Part shown: one piece after another, positions 41,659-54,100 of the stretch
How positions within the stretch are numbered: position 1 is the stretch's first letter
Layout of the letters: each line of letters begins with the position of its first letter
Source: Cyanophora paradoxa
Taxonomy: Eukaryota > Glaucocystophyceae > Cyanophorales > Cyanophoraceae
Length of the DNA: 64,000 nt
Assembly: GCA_004431415.1 (NCBI GenBank)
Contig: QPMI01000593.1
Span: 1-64,000 of the forward strand
Direction of reading: 5' to 3'
Made by a program: the position numbers and the translations under genes
Notes under the pieces: model-generated
Databases searched by the model: none
What the model was told of the DNA's origin: nothing
Seen by the model: the letters and a program-made list of their open reading frames with translations, nothing else

Positions 41659-42454
41659 TCATGAGTGCCTTCACTGAGTCTCTGCAGCTGCATGCTGCAG
41701 ATATATATTTTAAAATGAAATCGATATCCTGAAATGCGCCAAGCTCAGGCGGTACCTCAGGCGGAGCAGGCACGTCCTAGGACCCAAGTGCATGCATATG
41801 CGCAAGCCGCCAAGGCCCGCCATGATCAGCCGCGCCGATCATCGGATCAAGCTTCACGGAAGCGCCGTGACGCCGAACGCGTCCCCGACCCCCATTAAGG
41901 GTAATCTGCAGCTTAATTGCATCATCTTGCATGCATGATATATATATCGATATCATATATATATGATCGATCGAATTTCGAAAAATTGGCCCGGAAGGAC
42001 AAATTATTTATATAAGACAAAGACGAATTAATAATTTATACATACGTATAATATACATATGTATATTTTGCAATTTTTCAGATGGGGATCGACATCGGAA
42101 AAAAAAGGCGCGCGCGCGCATGGAAGCCCATTGCACGAAGCTCACACCCATTGTTCCGATCTGCTTCCGGGTACACCCCGATTTGTAACCCTTAAGGGTT
42201 CGACTAAAGCTTCTCTGCAGCTGCTTCTGGGCAACCCCCTCCGACCACTGCTTCCCCTCGAGCAGCAGATTTGGAAGCTTGCAAGCAGGCCTGCGCAGCA
42301 GCTTGTGAGCAGCAGCAGTCGGCTCGTCGCACCCGAGCCGAGTCCGCAGCACTCGGAAGCGCCGCGCTCGCAAAGTAGTTGTCGGCACGCGCCCAACCGC
42401 GACCGCGGTCTCCCAAGCGCGGCGTGTCGCGGTGCTTTCGCCCTGTTTCGGACC
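41659..42454. other. intergenic, AT-rich centre
   Basis: Holds (TA)n-like ATATATCGATATCATATATA near 41938 and other short palindromes, with no gene recognised. It probably contains the promoter of the RAP1-like gene. Confidence 0.45.
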
Positions 42455-44586
42455 ATGGACTTTCGTCTCCCTGGGAATCCCGTGCGCTCCCGTCTTTCCA
42501 CGGAGCTTGAGGTCACGCCGTCGCGGGTGTCTCGCTCATCCCCTACGCCCCCGAACAGGCAAACAACTACGACGAGAGCTCTCTCGCTCTTGTACCGAAG
42601 GCGGAGACAGATGTGGCGAAGTTCCTGAAGCCCGGCCCAAGCCGCACGAAGTACAGCGAAGAGGAGGACATGGCCCTTGAGCGTTTTGTGTCCGAGCACA
42701 CTGACCTCAAGATTGCGGGTGAGCAGCATTCCGCCTTGTTCTCCCGCGCTGAACTCACGCCGAACGCCAGGGAACGTCCTCTGGCGCGAGGCAGCTCGCC
42801 AGGGCGTACGCTTCCGCGCGTCGTCGTGGCCCGAGCCGTGAGCGCTGACGACTGGCCCGCAGGTCACTTCGCATTCGTGGCAGTCGATGCGAGACCGGTC
42901 CGCGCCCGGTGCCTGCCTTTCCGTGGTCTTGCCTGACCCTTGCCGCCGCCAGATACCTGAAACGCCTTCTGCCGAGGATGCGGCAGCGCCAGTCGCGGGG
43001 CGTCGAGGCGCCCCTGGCTCTCCCCGCCCCGACGAGCTCCTCGTCGGGCAGCCCCATTCCGTCCGCGGTCCCCGTGGCGGTGGCCGTGGCGCGCCAGGAG
43101 CGCCCCGCAAAGCGGCAGCGCGCGTCGCGCGTCGTTCTCCCTCCGCTGGAGCCGAAGGCGCAGGACGACGCCGACGCGGCCTCGAGCGGCAGCTCCGTCC
43201 CGCCGGCCCAGCTCGCCCCGGCGCAGCTGATGCTCCCCCCCGGATTCCTCAACCTTCCCCATGGGAACCTCCCCGGCGCGGCCTTCGAGTCCCGTGCGCA
43301 CGCCTCGGGCCTGCCGACGCGGCCGGCCGCTGACCGCGCCTCGCCACTCCAGAGCCCGCGCGCATGGTGTCGTGCCGGGTCTGCTGCCGCGTGCACGCCG
43401 AGCCGGAGTCGCTGGCCGAGCTGCAGATCGGCTGCGGGCCGTGCCGCCAGCACTTCCACGCTATGTGTCTCCTCACGCACTGGCTCCGCCGCTGGCGCGA
43501 GGACCCCCACACGTCCCCCTGCTGCCCCGTCTGCGGCACCATGGTCACCGCCCGCTGGCAGGCGCGCCGCCCCCGCCCCGACCCGCCCCGCCGCGCCGCC
43601 GGGAGCCGGCAGCCGGCCGATGCCTTCCGCAGTGGTCGGCCCTCCTGCGCGCCGCCATCCGCACGGGCGACGAGGCGACCTTCGACGCGGTGCGGCCGCC
43701 CCGCCCCGCGCCCGCCCCGCCCCGCGCGGCGCCGCCGGTGCTCTGGCCTGGCCTCGCTGACGCGCGCGGCGCGCGCCGCGGTGGCAGGTCCTCTCCAAGG
43801 GGTCCCCAGACCTCGCCCACCGCTGCCCGATGGGCATGACCGTGCGCCCCGCCCCGCCCCGCGCCGCGCCGCTCCGCCCGCGTGGCCCGCCTGAAGCGGG
43901 CGGACGGGCGGGCCGGCAGCTCCTGCACTACTGCGCGGCGAACGGGACGCCGGCGATGATTCTGGCGCTGATCCAGCGCATGCCGTGGGCGCTGACGGCG
44001 ACGGACGCGGCGGGGCGCACGGCCTTCGACCTCTGCCCGTGCCCCGACCCCAGCATCAAGCGCTCCCTCCTCCCGCTCCCGCACCTCTCGCCCCTGGGGC
44101 CGCCCCCGGGGCCCCCCGAGCTTTTTCCTGGCTTATCCGCAGCTCGGGTGCGCCGTATCCCCCTCCCGCCCGCCCCGCTTCCCCCGTCCCGCCGCCGCCC
44201 CGCCGCCGCCGACGCCGCGCAGGTTCTCAGCACCTACGGACTTGCCGGACTTCTGGCCCTGATCTGGGGCGACCTCCCCCGCATCGACCGCCACATGGGT
44301 GCCGCCCCCCCCTCGCCCCTCTCCCCGTCCACCCCACCACTGACGCGCCCAACCCCCCACCCCCCCCTCAGGCGTGGAGACGCTGCTGGCGGCTGCCTTC
44401 GAGGGGGACTGGGCGGAGGTGCTGGACGTCCTCCACGCGCTGGGGATCCCCCTCGACACGTTCCGCAAGCCCTGCTGCGACCACTGCCGCTCCTTCAAGG
44501 CTACCCCTCTCGAGGCCGCCCGCGAGCTCGGCCGGCCCCGCATCGCCGCACGCCTCCGCGAGCTCGCCGCCCTGCCCACAGCCTAG
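42455..44586 (+). CDS. RAP1-type Myb + C4HC3 zinc finger + ankyrin-like protein
   Basis: Exons join with exact phase. MDFRLPGNPVRSRLSTELE (ATG 42455) joins ANNYDESSLALVPKAETDV, then RTKYSEEEDMALERFVSEH, then GNVLWREAARQG, then VTSHSWQSMRDR, then YLKRLLPRM. The EED-AL, GNxLW and HSWQSxRDRYLK signatures are those of the Myb domain of TERF2IP/RAP1. A Ser/Pro linker with a basic patch (ARQERPAKRQRASR, NLS-like) leads, across an intron at 43294-43352 (phase-1 junction Ser-Gln), to a zinc finger (CRVC, CGPC, HFHAMC, CPVC: C-x2-C, C-x2-C-x4-H-x2-C, C-x2-C), RING/PHD-like. Ankyrin-like helices follow: WSALLRAAIRTGDEATFDA, VLSKGSPDLAHRCPMGMT, LLHYCAANGTPAMILALIQR, and VETLLAAAFEGDWAEVLDVL. Stop 44586. 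A nuclear, DNA-binding, possibly E3 ligase role is inference. Confidence 0.7.
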
Positions 44587-45206
44587 GCGCCAGCCGCCCG
44601 GCCGCCCGGCCGGTCGCCCCTTTCCGCCCCGCCCCGTCCCGTTCGTTTCTTGTGTGTCGCTTCGCTCGCTCCGTTCCTAGTAGTTGCCAGTGTATTTCTT
44701 CTGCTTCGTATTCTCAGTTCAGGCACAGGTTTTTGAACTACTCTGGCACATTTTATCGCTTCTCTACTAACTAGGGCTTCGTTTCGTGTTTAGATAGATG
44801 ACCCAGAGCGCGCAGCTCAGCTTTCATTGTTTCCGCTTCGCGCTTTGTATTGTAGTTGGCGTCGCTCGCGTTTCTTGTACCTTACAACAGGACTCCGGTG
44901 CCGCAAGGGGCACGATCCCGCGCCGCACGTGCACCCGTATCGCGATGAATCAGCACGCGTTTACTAGTATGACCAGTGCTCGACTCTGTTTACGTACGTA
45001 TACGTACCAGAAATTCAACCTCGCAGCGCAGTGTTTTAAACGCACGCCCTCCCGCACAAGCTTCAACTGCGGCGCCTGGCCCGTGGGGAGTACAACAGGG
45101 CGTATATTATTACACCCGAGCCCGCAGGCGGCCGGCGCTCTCTCATCGAGCGGGCGGCGGTCGGGCGGGCGTCGGGACAAACTGTACAGGGAAGGAGCTC
45201 GGCCGG
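44587..45206. other. intergenic between convergent genes
   Basis: The T-rich stretch after 44630 is probably the 3' UTR of the RAP1-like gene. No additional gene is seen up to the deubiquitinase stop at 45207. Confidence 0.45.
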
Positions 45207-48200
45207 TCAGGCCTGAGGGGCGGGGGGCGCCGGCGGGGCCGGGGCCGGGGGCTGGAGGAGGGCAAAGAGGTCGGAGAGGGCGGGGGAGAGGTCCGCTGAG
45301 GGCGCCTCGGCGGCCAGCGCGGCGGCGAGGGGCGGGGCGGCGGCGGCGGCGGCGAGGGGCGCGAGGACGGCCGGGAGGGCGGCCGCCCCGCAGCGGGCGC
45401 GGGCGGGGGCGAGCCGGCGAGGAGGAACCCGAGGGCGCGGGCGACCAGCGCCGCCTCCGCCGCGCACCGGCGCGCGTCGGCCGGCGCCCCGTCGGCCGCC
45501 GTCTCCATAGGCTCGGGCCCGGCGGCCCCCTCAGCCTCCGAGGCGGCGGGCGGGGGCGCCGAGTCGCCGCGCATGAGGTCGCCGAGGGAGGCGAGGGAGG
45601 CGAGGAGGGCGGCGAGGCGCTCGGCGAGGCCCTCGGAGAGGGGGCCCGCCGCCTCCCGCGAGCGCCCCGCGCCGAAGTGCGCGCGCACGAGCGCCGCCGT
45701 GCGCGGCAGCGCGAGGAGCGGGAGGCGCCGCTCCAGGACGGCGCATGCCGCGCGGGAGACCCTGCGAGGGGGCGATCGGGTCAGACGCAAAAGGCCTAGA
45801 GGGCGGCGAAAGGCAAACAAGCGGACCACGGGTCGTCGGCGACGGACGGCTCGCCGGCGTCGGCGAAGGCGATGAGGACGCCGGCGGCGCGCTCGAGGGC
45901 GCGGACGGGGAAGGGGGCGGGGGCGGGGCGGCCGGCGGCGGTCCACTGGAGGAGGGCGGCGGTGGCGGGGCCCGCGAGCTCGAGGGCGGCCATGCCGGCG
46001 AGGGCGACGGCGGCGGGGGCCGAGGCCGGCGGGAGGGCGCGCGCAGCCGCCTCGGCCGCCGCGCAGCAGCAGTCCACGAAGCACTCGTACAGGTCCACGT
46101 CGAGCCCCGCCAGCGGCGGCTCCGGGCCGGGCGAGGCCGGGCCCGCCGGGGCCGCGGCGGGCGGCGCCCCCGGCCCGGGCGAGAAGCGCGGGCTGAAGGC
46201 CGCGCTCGGCGAGTAGGGGTACAGGCCGTAGGCGGCCGCAGCGGCGTAGGGGCTCGCGGCCATCGAGCCGCCGTACCCGTACGGCGAGGCGGCCGCGCTG
46301 TAGCCGTACCCCCGCTGGGGCGAGCCGGCCTCGGAGCCGTACCCCCCCGCGACGGGGCTACCCATGAGGGACCCGTACACGGCGGCATCCTCGGGGGAGC
46401 CGTACCCGTAGCCGGCGGGGGCGGCGCGGCCCCAGGCGCCGTACCCCCCGCGTGGCCGCGGGTGCGCGGCGTGGCGGGCGAGCCGATCGGAGTGGCGTCG
46501 CCGGTGGCGGGAGGCGGGGAGTGGGCGCGGGCCGGGGCCGGCGCCAGCGCGGGGCGGGGCGGGGGCGGGGGCGTGGGGCGGGGCGGAGAGGGTGGGGACG
46601 GGCCCCGGGCGGGCCCGAGCGAGTCGAGGAAGTGGGCGTGCAGCTGCTCGAGCGCCGCGGTGGCCGTGGAGCGGCAGACGGGCAGCGCCGCGCGCACCGC
46701 CCGCAGCGCCGCCACGCGCGCCGCGGAGGGCACGCGCACGCCGGGGGCAAGCGCCACGTCGAGGGCGGCCCGGGCGACCGCCGCGCGCTCCCGCTCGCGC
46801 TCCTCCCGGCCCCAGTACAGCGCCGCGTGCTCCCGCAGCTGCTGCTCCCGCGTCCGCGCCGGCGCCGGCGCCGGCGCCGCGCCCTCGGCTTGCGCGGCGG
46901 CGGCGGCCTGCGCGGCGGCGACGGCGTGGTGGTAGGCGGCCGCCGCGTCCTCGTACAGGCGCGCCAGCAGCGCGAAGCCGCCGGCGAGGGCCTCGCCGGC
47001 CGCCGCCAGCGCCGGCCCGCCCCGCACCGCCTCCGCGTGCGCGGCTTGCAGGATCTGAGTGAGTCAGGCGAGCGAGCGAGTCAGACATACGAGGAGGGGT
47101 ACAGTTCGGGGACGGGGCGGGGCGGACGCGGGGGAGGACGCTGGAGACGGGGTACGTGCGCTTGTGCTCGTCGGCGGGCGTGAGCGCGCAGTAGAAGGCG
47201 ATGCGGTCGTCGGGGGTCTCGAGCGCCACCTCGAGGTACCGCACCGCCTGCACCAGGTTCGGGCCCGCCGCCGCCGCGTTGCCCCGCACCGCCCCGTTCA
47301 CGATCCCGTACAGCGCGCTGCGAGAAGAGCGTAAGCTCAAGGGAAGCAAACGAGGAAACAGAGGGGGCGCGCGCGCCTGCGGAAGGGCGGCCCGGCGCGG
47401 GCGGAGACGACGCGGCAGAGGGCGAGGAGCTCGTCGAGGGCGTCGGGGGGCACGTCGGCCGCCCACTGCAGCCCCAGCGCCGTGATCTGAAGTGGAAGTT
47501 AGAAGAAGGGGAGGAGGAGGAGGAGGAGGAGAGGAGAGGAGGGGGCGGACCGCCCAGGAGAGGTTGTGGTGGACGGGGGAGGCAAGCCCCTGGGCCTGGG
47601 CGTGCGCCGAGGAGTAGAGGAAGTCCCGAGCGGCGTCGAAGCCCTCCTGGGGGGGAGGGGGGGGAAGGGTCAGGGGGGGGCAAGGATGGTGGGGGGGTAC
47701 GGCGCACGACGGCGTTGGAGGCGACGAGGCGCATGAGGCGGTAGAACCTGCGCCCCGTTTGACGGTTGCGGGCGGGGCGGGGCCGGGACCGGGGCGGGGC
47801 GGGGCGGACCAGGGGAGGGTGGCGCGGTTGAACTGCCGGATCGACTCGTCCTGCCGCACCTGCCGCCCGCTCAGGTGAGCCCGGGCGAGGAGGAGCCGGA
47901 GGGCGGCGAGGGGGGGGGGGGGGGGGGGGGGGACAGCGCACGTGGACGTAGTAGCGTATGAGGCGCTCGGCGATGGCGTACGAGAGGAAGACGCCGCCCT
48001 CCTAAGAGGGGGGGGGGGGGGGGGGGGGAGGAAAGCCTCAGGGCGGGTGCGGGCGGGCGGGCGGGCGGGGGCGCGCCTGGCGGAGGGCCGGGGGGCCAGC
48101 ATCGCCTCGTGCGTCCGCCCCGCGAATCGCGCGTTCGCCACCTGCGGGAGGGAGCCCGCGTCGGCCCCGGCCCGGGCTCGCTCAAAGGCCCCGCCTAAAA

Positions 48201-51117
48201 TGAAAAGGAAGGTTGCTGGGCGCGGCGCAGAGCTTGCTTGCTTGCTCTAAGTCTCGGGCGGGACGGCCGGGCGGGGCGGGGCGGGGGGGGGGGGGGGGGG
48301 GGGGGCGGGGGGCGGACCGCGACGTGCTTGGGGAGGGCGAGGAAGGGGCAGCCGTAGTCCTCCACATAGAGCGCGTAGAGCAGCCGCAGCAGCTCCAGCC
48401 TTAGGCAGACCGGGTCAGACGAGAGGGGGGGTGGGGGGTAAAGGACAGCTGACTTGTTCTCGTCGGCGTTGACCATCTTGTCGTCGATGGCGACGAACGC
48501 GCCCCAGAGGGGCTCCCAGCACTCCCGCGCGATCTTGGCCCGCGTCCGCTCGCTCCGGATGAAGAGCCGCGCGGAGCGGAGGAGCTGGACGAGGCGGTAG
48601 GCGAGGGCGCCGCGGGCATCCTGCTCCATGCGCTCCGCGGCGTGCGCGAAGGCGGGGGCGAGGGCGATGGAGGCCTGGGAGCCGGAGACGACGGGCAGCT
48701 GGGGCCCCGCCGCGAGCGCCGGGTTGCAGAAGGCGGGCGCCACGACGGGGAGGACGTTGAAGAGCAGGTAGTGGGCGACCGTCGTCAGCGGCTGCGGCGG
48801 CGGCGGGGCCGACGCTTGGTTAGTTAGGGACGGGAGGGAGGGAGGGGTGGGAGGGGCGGATGGAAGCACCTCGTCGATGCCCGGGCAGACGGCGAGCTGC
48901 TCGGCCGAGTGCAGGACGGCGGAGGCCTCGGCGACGCCCGAGGCGGAGGCGGCGGCGACGGCGGCCGGCGGGGGGACGTGCGAGTGCTGGAGGCGGGGCA
49001 TGGCGCCCAGGGCGGCGAGGGAGGGGGCCGGCGTCGGGAGGAGGAAGGGGGGGAAGGCGTCGGGCCAGCAGGCGCGCAGGAGGAGCGCGGCGGCCTCCCG
49101 GGCCGCGTCGCCGGGGGCGCCGACCATGAGGTCGGGGAGCCAGACGTTGATGCGGCCGCGGACGAGGTCGCGGGCGGCCGGGTGCGTGATGGCGAGGCGG
49201 CCGGCGTGGGAGAGGATGGAGGCGAGGAGCCGGGGGTGCCGGGCGACGTTGGGCGTCATGGCGAGGCCCAGGAGCGTCTGCACGGCGAGGCCGGCCCGGT
49301 TGAGTGCCTCCTGCGCGCCCGGGGCGGCCGCGTCGTCGTTCAGCGCGCAGAGGTGCGCGATGGCCTCCAGGAAGGGCTCCGCCGCCGGGCCGTCCGCCGC
49401 CGGAGAGTGTGCCTGAAGAGAGGATTGGAGGCGAGGGGGCGGCGGCGGGGTCGGGCGGACCAGGGCCTCGATGTGGCGGCGGAACATGTAGAGGAGGGAG
49501 GCGGCGGCGCGGGGCGCGCGGTACGTCGCGTGCGCCAGGATCTCCCCGACGGCCTCCGCCGAGACCTGCTCCCGCAGCACCTTGTGCAGAAAGCGCTGCG
49601 ATCGGGCGGCTCAGAAGAACGGAGGGCGGAGAAGATTTACCCATAGAAAGATTCGATAGGAGGCTAGCTTATATGGTAAGGAAAGGAAGGAAGAGAGCAG
49701 CGGCTCGCCTCGTTGAGGATCATGTCGCGGTCGTACGTCCCGATGGAGAGCGGCGCGCCCTCCGCGGCCAGCGGCGACGTGGCCGCCGCCTCCGCCGGCG
49801 GGGCCGGCCGCGCGGGGGCCGGCGGCTGCGGCCCGGGGCCGGCGCCGCCGCCGCCGGAGACGAGGGAGGCCGGGGTGCAGGAGCGGGCGAGGAGGGACAG
49901 CGTGGCCGCCATCCCCGCCAGCGACGGCTGCCCGAACTTGTCGCCCATCTTGGTCTTCTTCTGGCGGTGCTTGGCCCCGCTGGGCGCGTGGGGCGACTCG
50001 TCCCCCAGGTAGAAGTCCACAAGGCGCGCCGCCACGTTCCGCTGCAGCATGAACGCCCGCTGCGGAGGGGCTGAGCTTAGAGAACAGAGCTCTAGAAGTG
50101 AGATAAGTGAGCTAGAAAGCTCTAGAAAGCTCTAGAAAGAGCTTAAAGAAGCTAAGTTCGGGGCCCAGTTGAGTTAAGTTAGTGAAGTTGAGATCTAAAG
50201 GGAAGCGGACCTCCTCGGGCCCCAGGAGGGCCCAGGAGATAAGGGAGCTAAGCTAAGCTCAGCTAAGCGGGGCGGACCTCCTCGGGCCCCAGGAGGGCCC
50301 AGGAGATAAGGGAGCTAAGCTAAGCTCAGCTAAGCGGGGCGGACCTCCTCGGGCCCCAGGAGGGCCCAGGAGATAAGGGAGCTAAGCTAAGCTCAGCTAA
50401 GCGGGGCGGACCTCCTCGGGCCCCAGGAGGGCCCAGGAGATAAGGGAGCTAAGCTAAGCTCAGCTAAGCGGGGCGGACCTCCTCGGGGCCCAGGAGGGCC
50501 CAGGAGATAAGGGAGCTAAGCTAAGCTCAGCTAAGCGGGGCGGACCTCCTCGGGCCCCAGGAGGGCCCAGGAGATAAGGGAGCTAAGCTAAGCTCAGCTA
50601 AGCGGGGCGGACCTCCTCGGGGCCCAGGAGGGCCCAGGAGATAAGGGAGCTAAGCTAAGCTCAGCTAAGCGGGGCGGACCTCCTCGGGCCCCAGGAGGGC
50701 CCAGGAGATAAGGGAGCTAAGCTAAGCTCAGCTAAGCGGGGCGGACCTCCTCGGGGCCCAGGAGGGCGACGTCGCGGATGAGGCCGAAGAACTGCGCGAA
50801 GTGCCGCCAGTGCGCCGCCGCCTCCCGGATCTGAGGCGGAGACCCTCGTCAGGGGCGCCCCCGTCCTTAAGATCCGGAGGGGAAACTCGAGCTCCGCTGG
50901 GCTTGAATCTAGGCCTGGAACGGATCGATCGCACGGACCAGGGCGAAGAGGGCGTCCATGAGGCGTGCGATGGACGTGGCGGGGCGCCCGGTGAGGCGCG
51001 GGGCGAGCGGGGAGCGGCCCGGGGGCGCCCCGCCCTCGCCCCCGTCCATCGACTCGTCGTCCTCGTCGGCCCCCGCCGCTGGCCACTGCGGCGCCTTCTG
51101 CTTGCCCCCGACCGGCG

Positions 51118-51152
<35 letters not shown>

Positions 51153-54100
51153 GCCGCCGTGCTGGGCGGCGGGCTGGGCGCCTCCTCCTCGTCGGCCGGC
51201 GGGCCCGCCTCGTCGCACTCGAGGTACCGCGGGGCCTCGAAGGGCCGAAGGACGGCGACGGCGTGGAGGATGAGGCCGGCGGCCGCGGAGCGGACGTCGG
51301 GGACCGTGCAGGCGAGGAGGAGCTGCCGCAGCCAGCAGTTGGAGCGGAGGTCGCTCAGCGCGTCCAGGAACCAGCGGCAGGCCTCCGGGAGGGCCGTGAG
51401 GAGGGCCTGCGTGTGGGCCACCCAGCCCGCCATCGAGGTCTTGTCCTTCGCGTGCGCCAGCGTCTCCACGAAGAAGCTGCGGGCGAAGTGAGTAAAGTTA
51501 GTTAGGGCCGGGCGGGGCGCGCGCACTGGATGGCGAGCTGGGCGGTGCGGAGGGCCGGCGAGGCCCCGGCGGCGGCGGCGGCGGCGGCGCCCGGCCCGTC
51601 GGAGATCTGCATGGGGGACGGGGGCGGGAGGGGCGGGAACATGTTGGCGAGGCGCCAGCAGAACTCGAAGTAGTCGCTGTCGAAGACGTTGCGGTCCGCC
51701 AGGAACCGCCCGTTCTCCTCCCACACCTGAAAGAGAGTTCAAGGGGAGGAGAAAGAAGGGGCGGGCGGGAGGGCGGGGCGCGCGCGCGCCTCTGAGTAGA
51801 TGGCCGGGGGCACGACGGGGCGGTCGCCGGGGCCAGGGGAGAGCACGGCCTCGGGGAGGGCCGGGATCGTGACGGGCTCGGGCTCCAGCCGCTCGTAGAA
51901 GAGCATGTACGCCGAGTGGGGCTTGGGGACCCAGCGCGCCACCTGCCGCCCCGCCGCCGCGTCCCACTGCAGCACGGACTCCGCGCCCCCGAAGCAGCAG
52001 CGCCCGATGTCCTGCAAGGCAACGTACGTCAGACTTAGACGTTCAGCTACTTCCTATTTAATCTTCTTTCAGAGACGCACCGCCTCATCGAAGGTCTCGA
52101 CCTGGGTGTCGTTGAAGTGGAACCAGCGGCGGGGCTCCCCCGGCGTCCCGGGCTCCCGCTCCTGGATGTACGAGTAGTAGTGGCCCGAGTCCGCGGTACC
52201 CGTGTGCACCAGGATCCCCGCCAGCGCGTACCTGGGGAAGAAATCAGATCAGATCGTATCGTATCAGATCAGATCAAATCTTAGGCACCGGTAGTAGCCG
52301 GGCCCGCGCTCGGGGCGGGCGTCGGCCATGGGGACGTCGTCGCCGCCGCCCGCCTGGGCGGGGGCGGCCTCGCGGCGGGCGAGGCCCTCGCGCGTGAAGG
52401 GCTCCATATCGAGCAGCGCGGGGAACTCGACGTGGTCGTTCACCTGCGAACGAAGGCGACCGTTCGTCCGTAGGGGAAAGGCGGGAGGGAAGCTGGGCGG
52501 GCGGGCGGGCGGGCGGCGGGAGCTATCTCTAGGGGGACAGGAGCTGGCTGGCTAGGCTTTAACGCCGGGGCCGGCCGTGCGCGCGCGCGGACCTTAAACT
52601 TCTTCATGGTGTCGAGGTCCCACTCGAAGCGCTTGAGGTGGAGGATAAGACAGTTCGGCAGCGACGAGACGCAGCACCGCTCTGCGGAGGGCGAGCGGGC
52701 CGGCCTCAGAACGGGCTCGGGGGGAGGGAGCGGGGGGAAAGAAGGGGGAGGGCGAGCGCGCACTCAGGGCGTCGCGCTTCTGGGCGCAGGTCGCGCACTG
52801 GTACGCGTTGTCCCCCTCCAGCATCTCGCCCTGCGCGAACGTCAGGAGGGTGTTCATTCTTAGAATCTCTAAGACGCCTAGTGGATTTCAACTCATTGTC
52901 ATCATTATTTAGTAGGAAATATTTCGTCGGACGTCAAAGGATGCTCATTAGTATCTAATGGAAGTCCAAGTCTAATGTATTAATCATGTAAAGGACGCTA
53001 CGCGCCTGGATGTAGAGCTGGAGGGCCTCATTAAGAGAGAGGCCCGATTATAAGATTAAGACGCCTCTATCAAGATCATATAAGACGTTCTCAACGCCCC
53101 TATGAGATTTGATGTAAAAGACGCTACGCGCCTGGATGTAGAGCTGGAGGGCCTCGTTGACGGAGCGCTTGCTCTTCACGTCCAGCGAGAGCACGTAGAA
53201 CGGCTCGTCCCGCTGCGCCCGGGAGGGGCGAGGGCGGGTTAGGGGGAGGGAGGGCGCAAGGGGAGCCAAGGGAAGGCCAAGCCAAGCTGGAGAGCTAAGG
53301 ACAAGGTAAGCAAGCCAGGGTACGAGGTGCAAAGAGAGGGGCAAGGAGTTCTCTGGTACGAGAGGCAAGGAGAGTGCGGGGCAGGGGGAAAGATAAGGGG
53401 CGGCGGGGGCACCTCGGAGCGGTGCGGGCAGTCCCGGCAGATGATCTGGTTGACGACCGTACCCCCGAAGAAGAGCTGCAGGATGTTGCCCTGCGGGGGG
53501 TAGAGGTTCAGGAATGGATCGAGGAGGAGGCAAGCGAGCGAGCCGAAGGGAGCAAGAATGGTTAAACAACTAGGCCTCAGGATTGCAGAAGGTAGTCAGG
53601 GGCCGCGAGGGCCTCATGCAATGTAGATAAGAATGTGAGTTTCGCTCATCATAGCGGCCGCGCCCTAGGGGGAGTCGGAAGGCTAGATTCAATATCGTCG
53701 GGGCTCAGGATTGCAGAGGGTAGTCAGCGGCCGCGAGGGTCTCATGCAATGTAGATAAGAATGTGAGTTTCGCTCATCATAGCGGCCGCGCCCTAGGGGG
53801 AGCCAGAGGGCTAAATTCGTTATCGTCGGGGCTCAGGATTGCAGAAGGTAGTCAGCGGCCGCGGGGGCCTCATGCAATGTAGATAAGAATGTGAGTTTTG
53901 CTCATCATAGCGGCCGCGCCCTAGGGGGAGCCAGAAGGCTAGGCTAGATTCGCTATCGTCGGGGCTCAGGATTGCAGAAGGTAGTCAGGGGCCCGGAGGG
54001 CCTCATGCAATGTAGATAAGAATGTGAGTTTCGCTCATCAGCATGCCCCCTCCGTACCCTTATCTTTCTTTAGAAGAAGGAAAAGAATAGCCCCACGCCC

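Noticed and set aside
43375-43560. Zinc-finger/ankyrin region as a separate gene starting at Met 43374
   Set aside because: The upstream Myb-containing exon joins this one in exact phase through a GT-AG intron (43294-43352), and no promoter-like gap is present; one gene is the simpler reading, though it needs transcript proof.
45745-46935. Plus-strand frame of 396 codons in the deubiquitinase region
   Set aside because: Gly/Arg-rich mirror of the minus-strand coding sequence with no motif.
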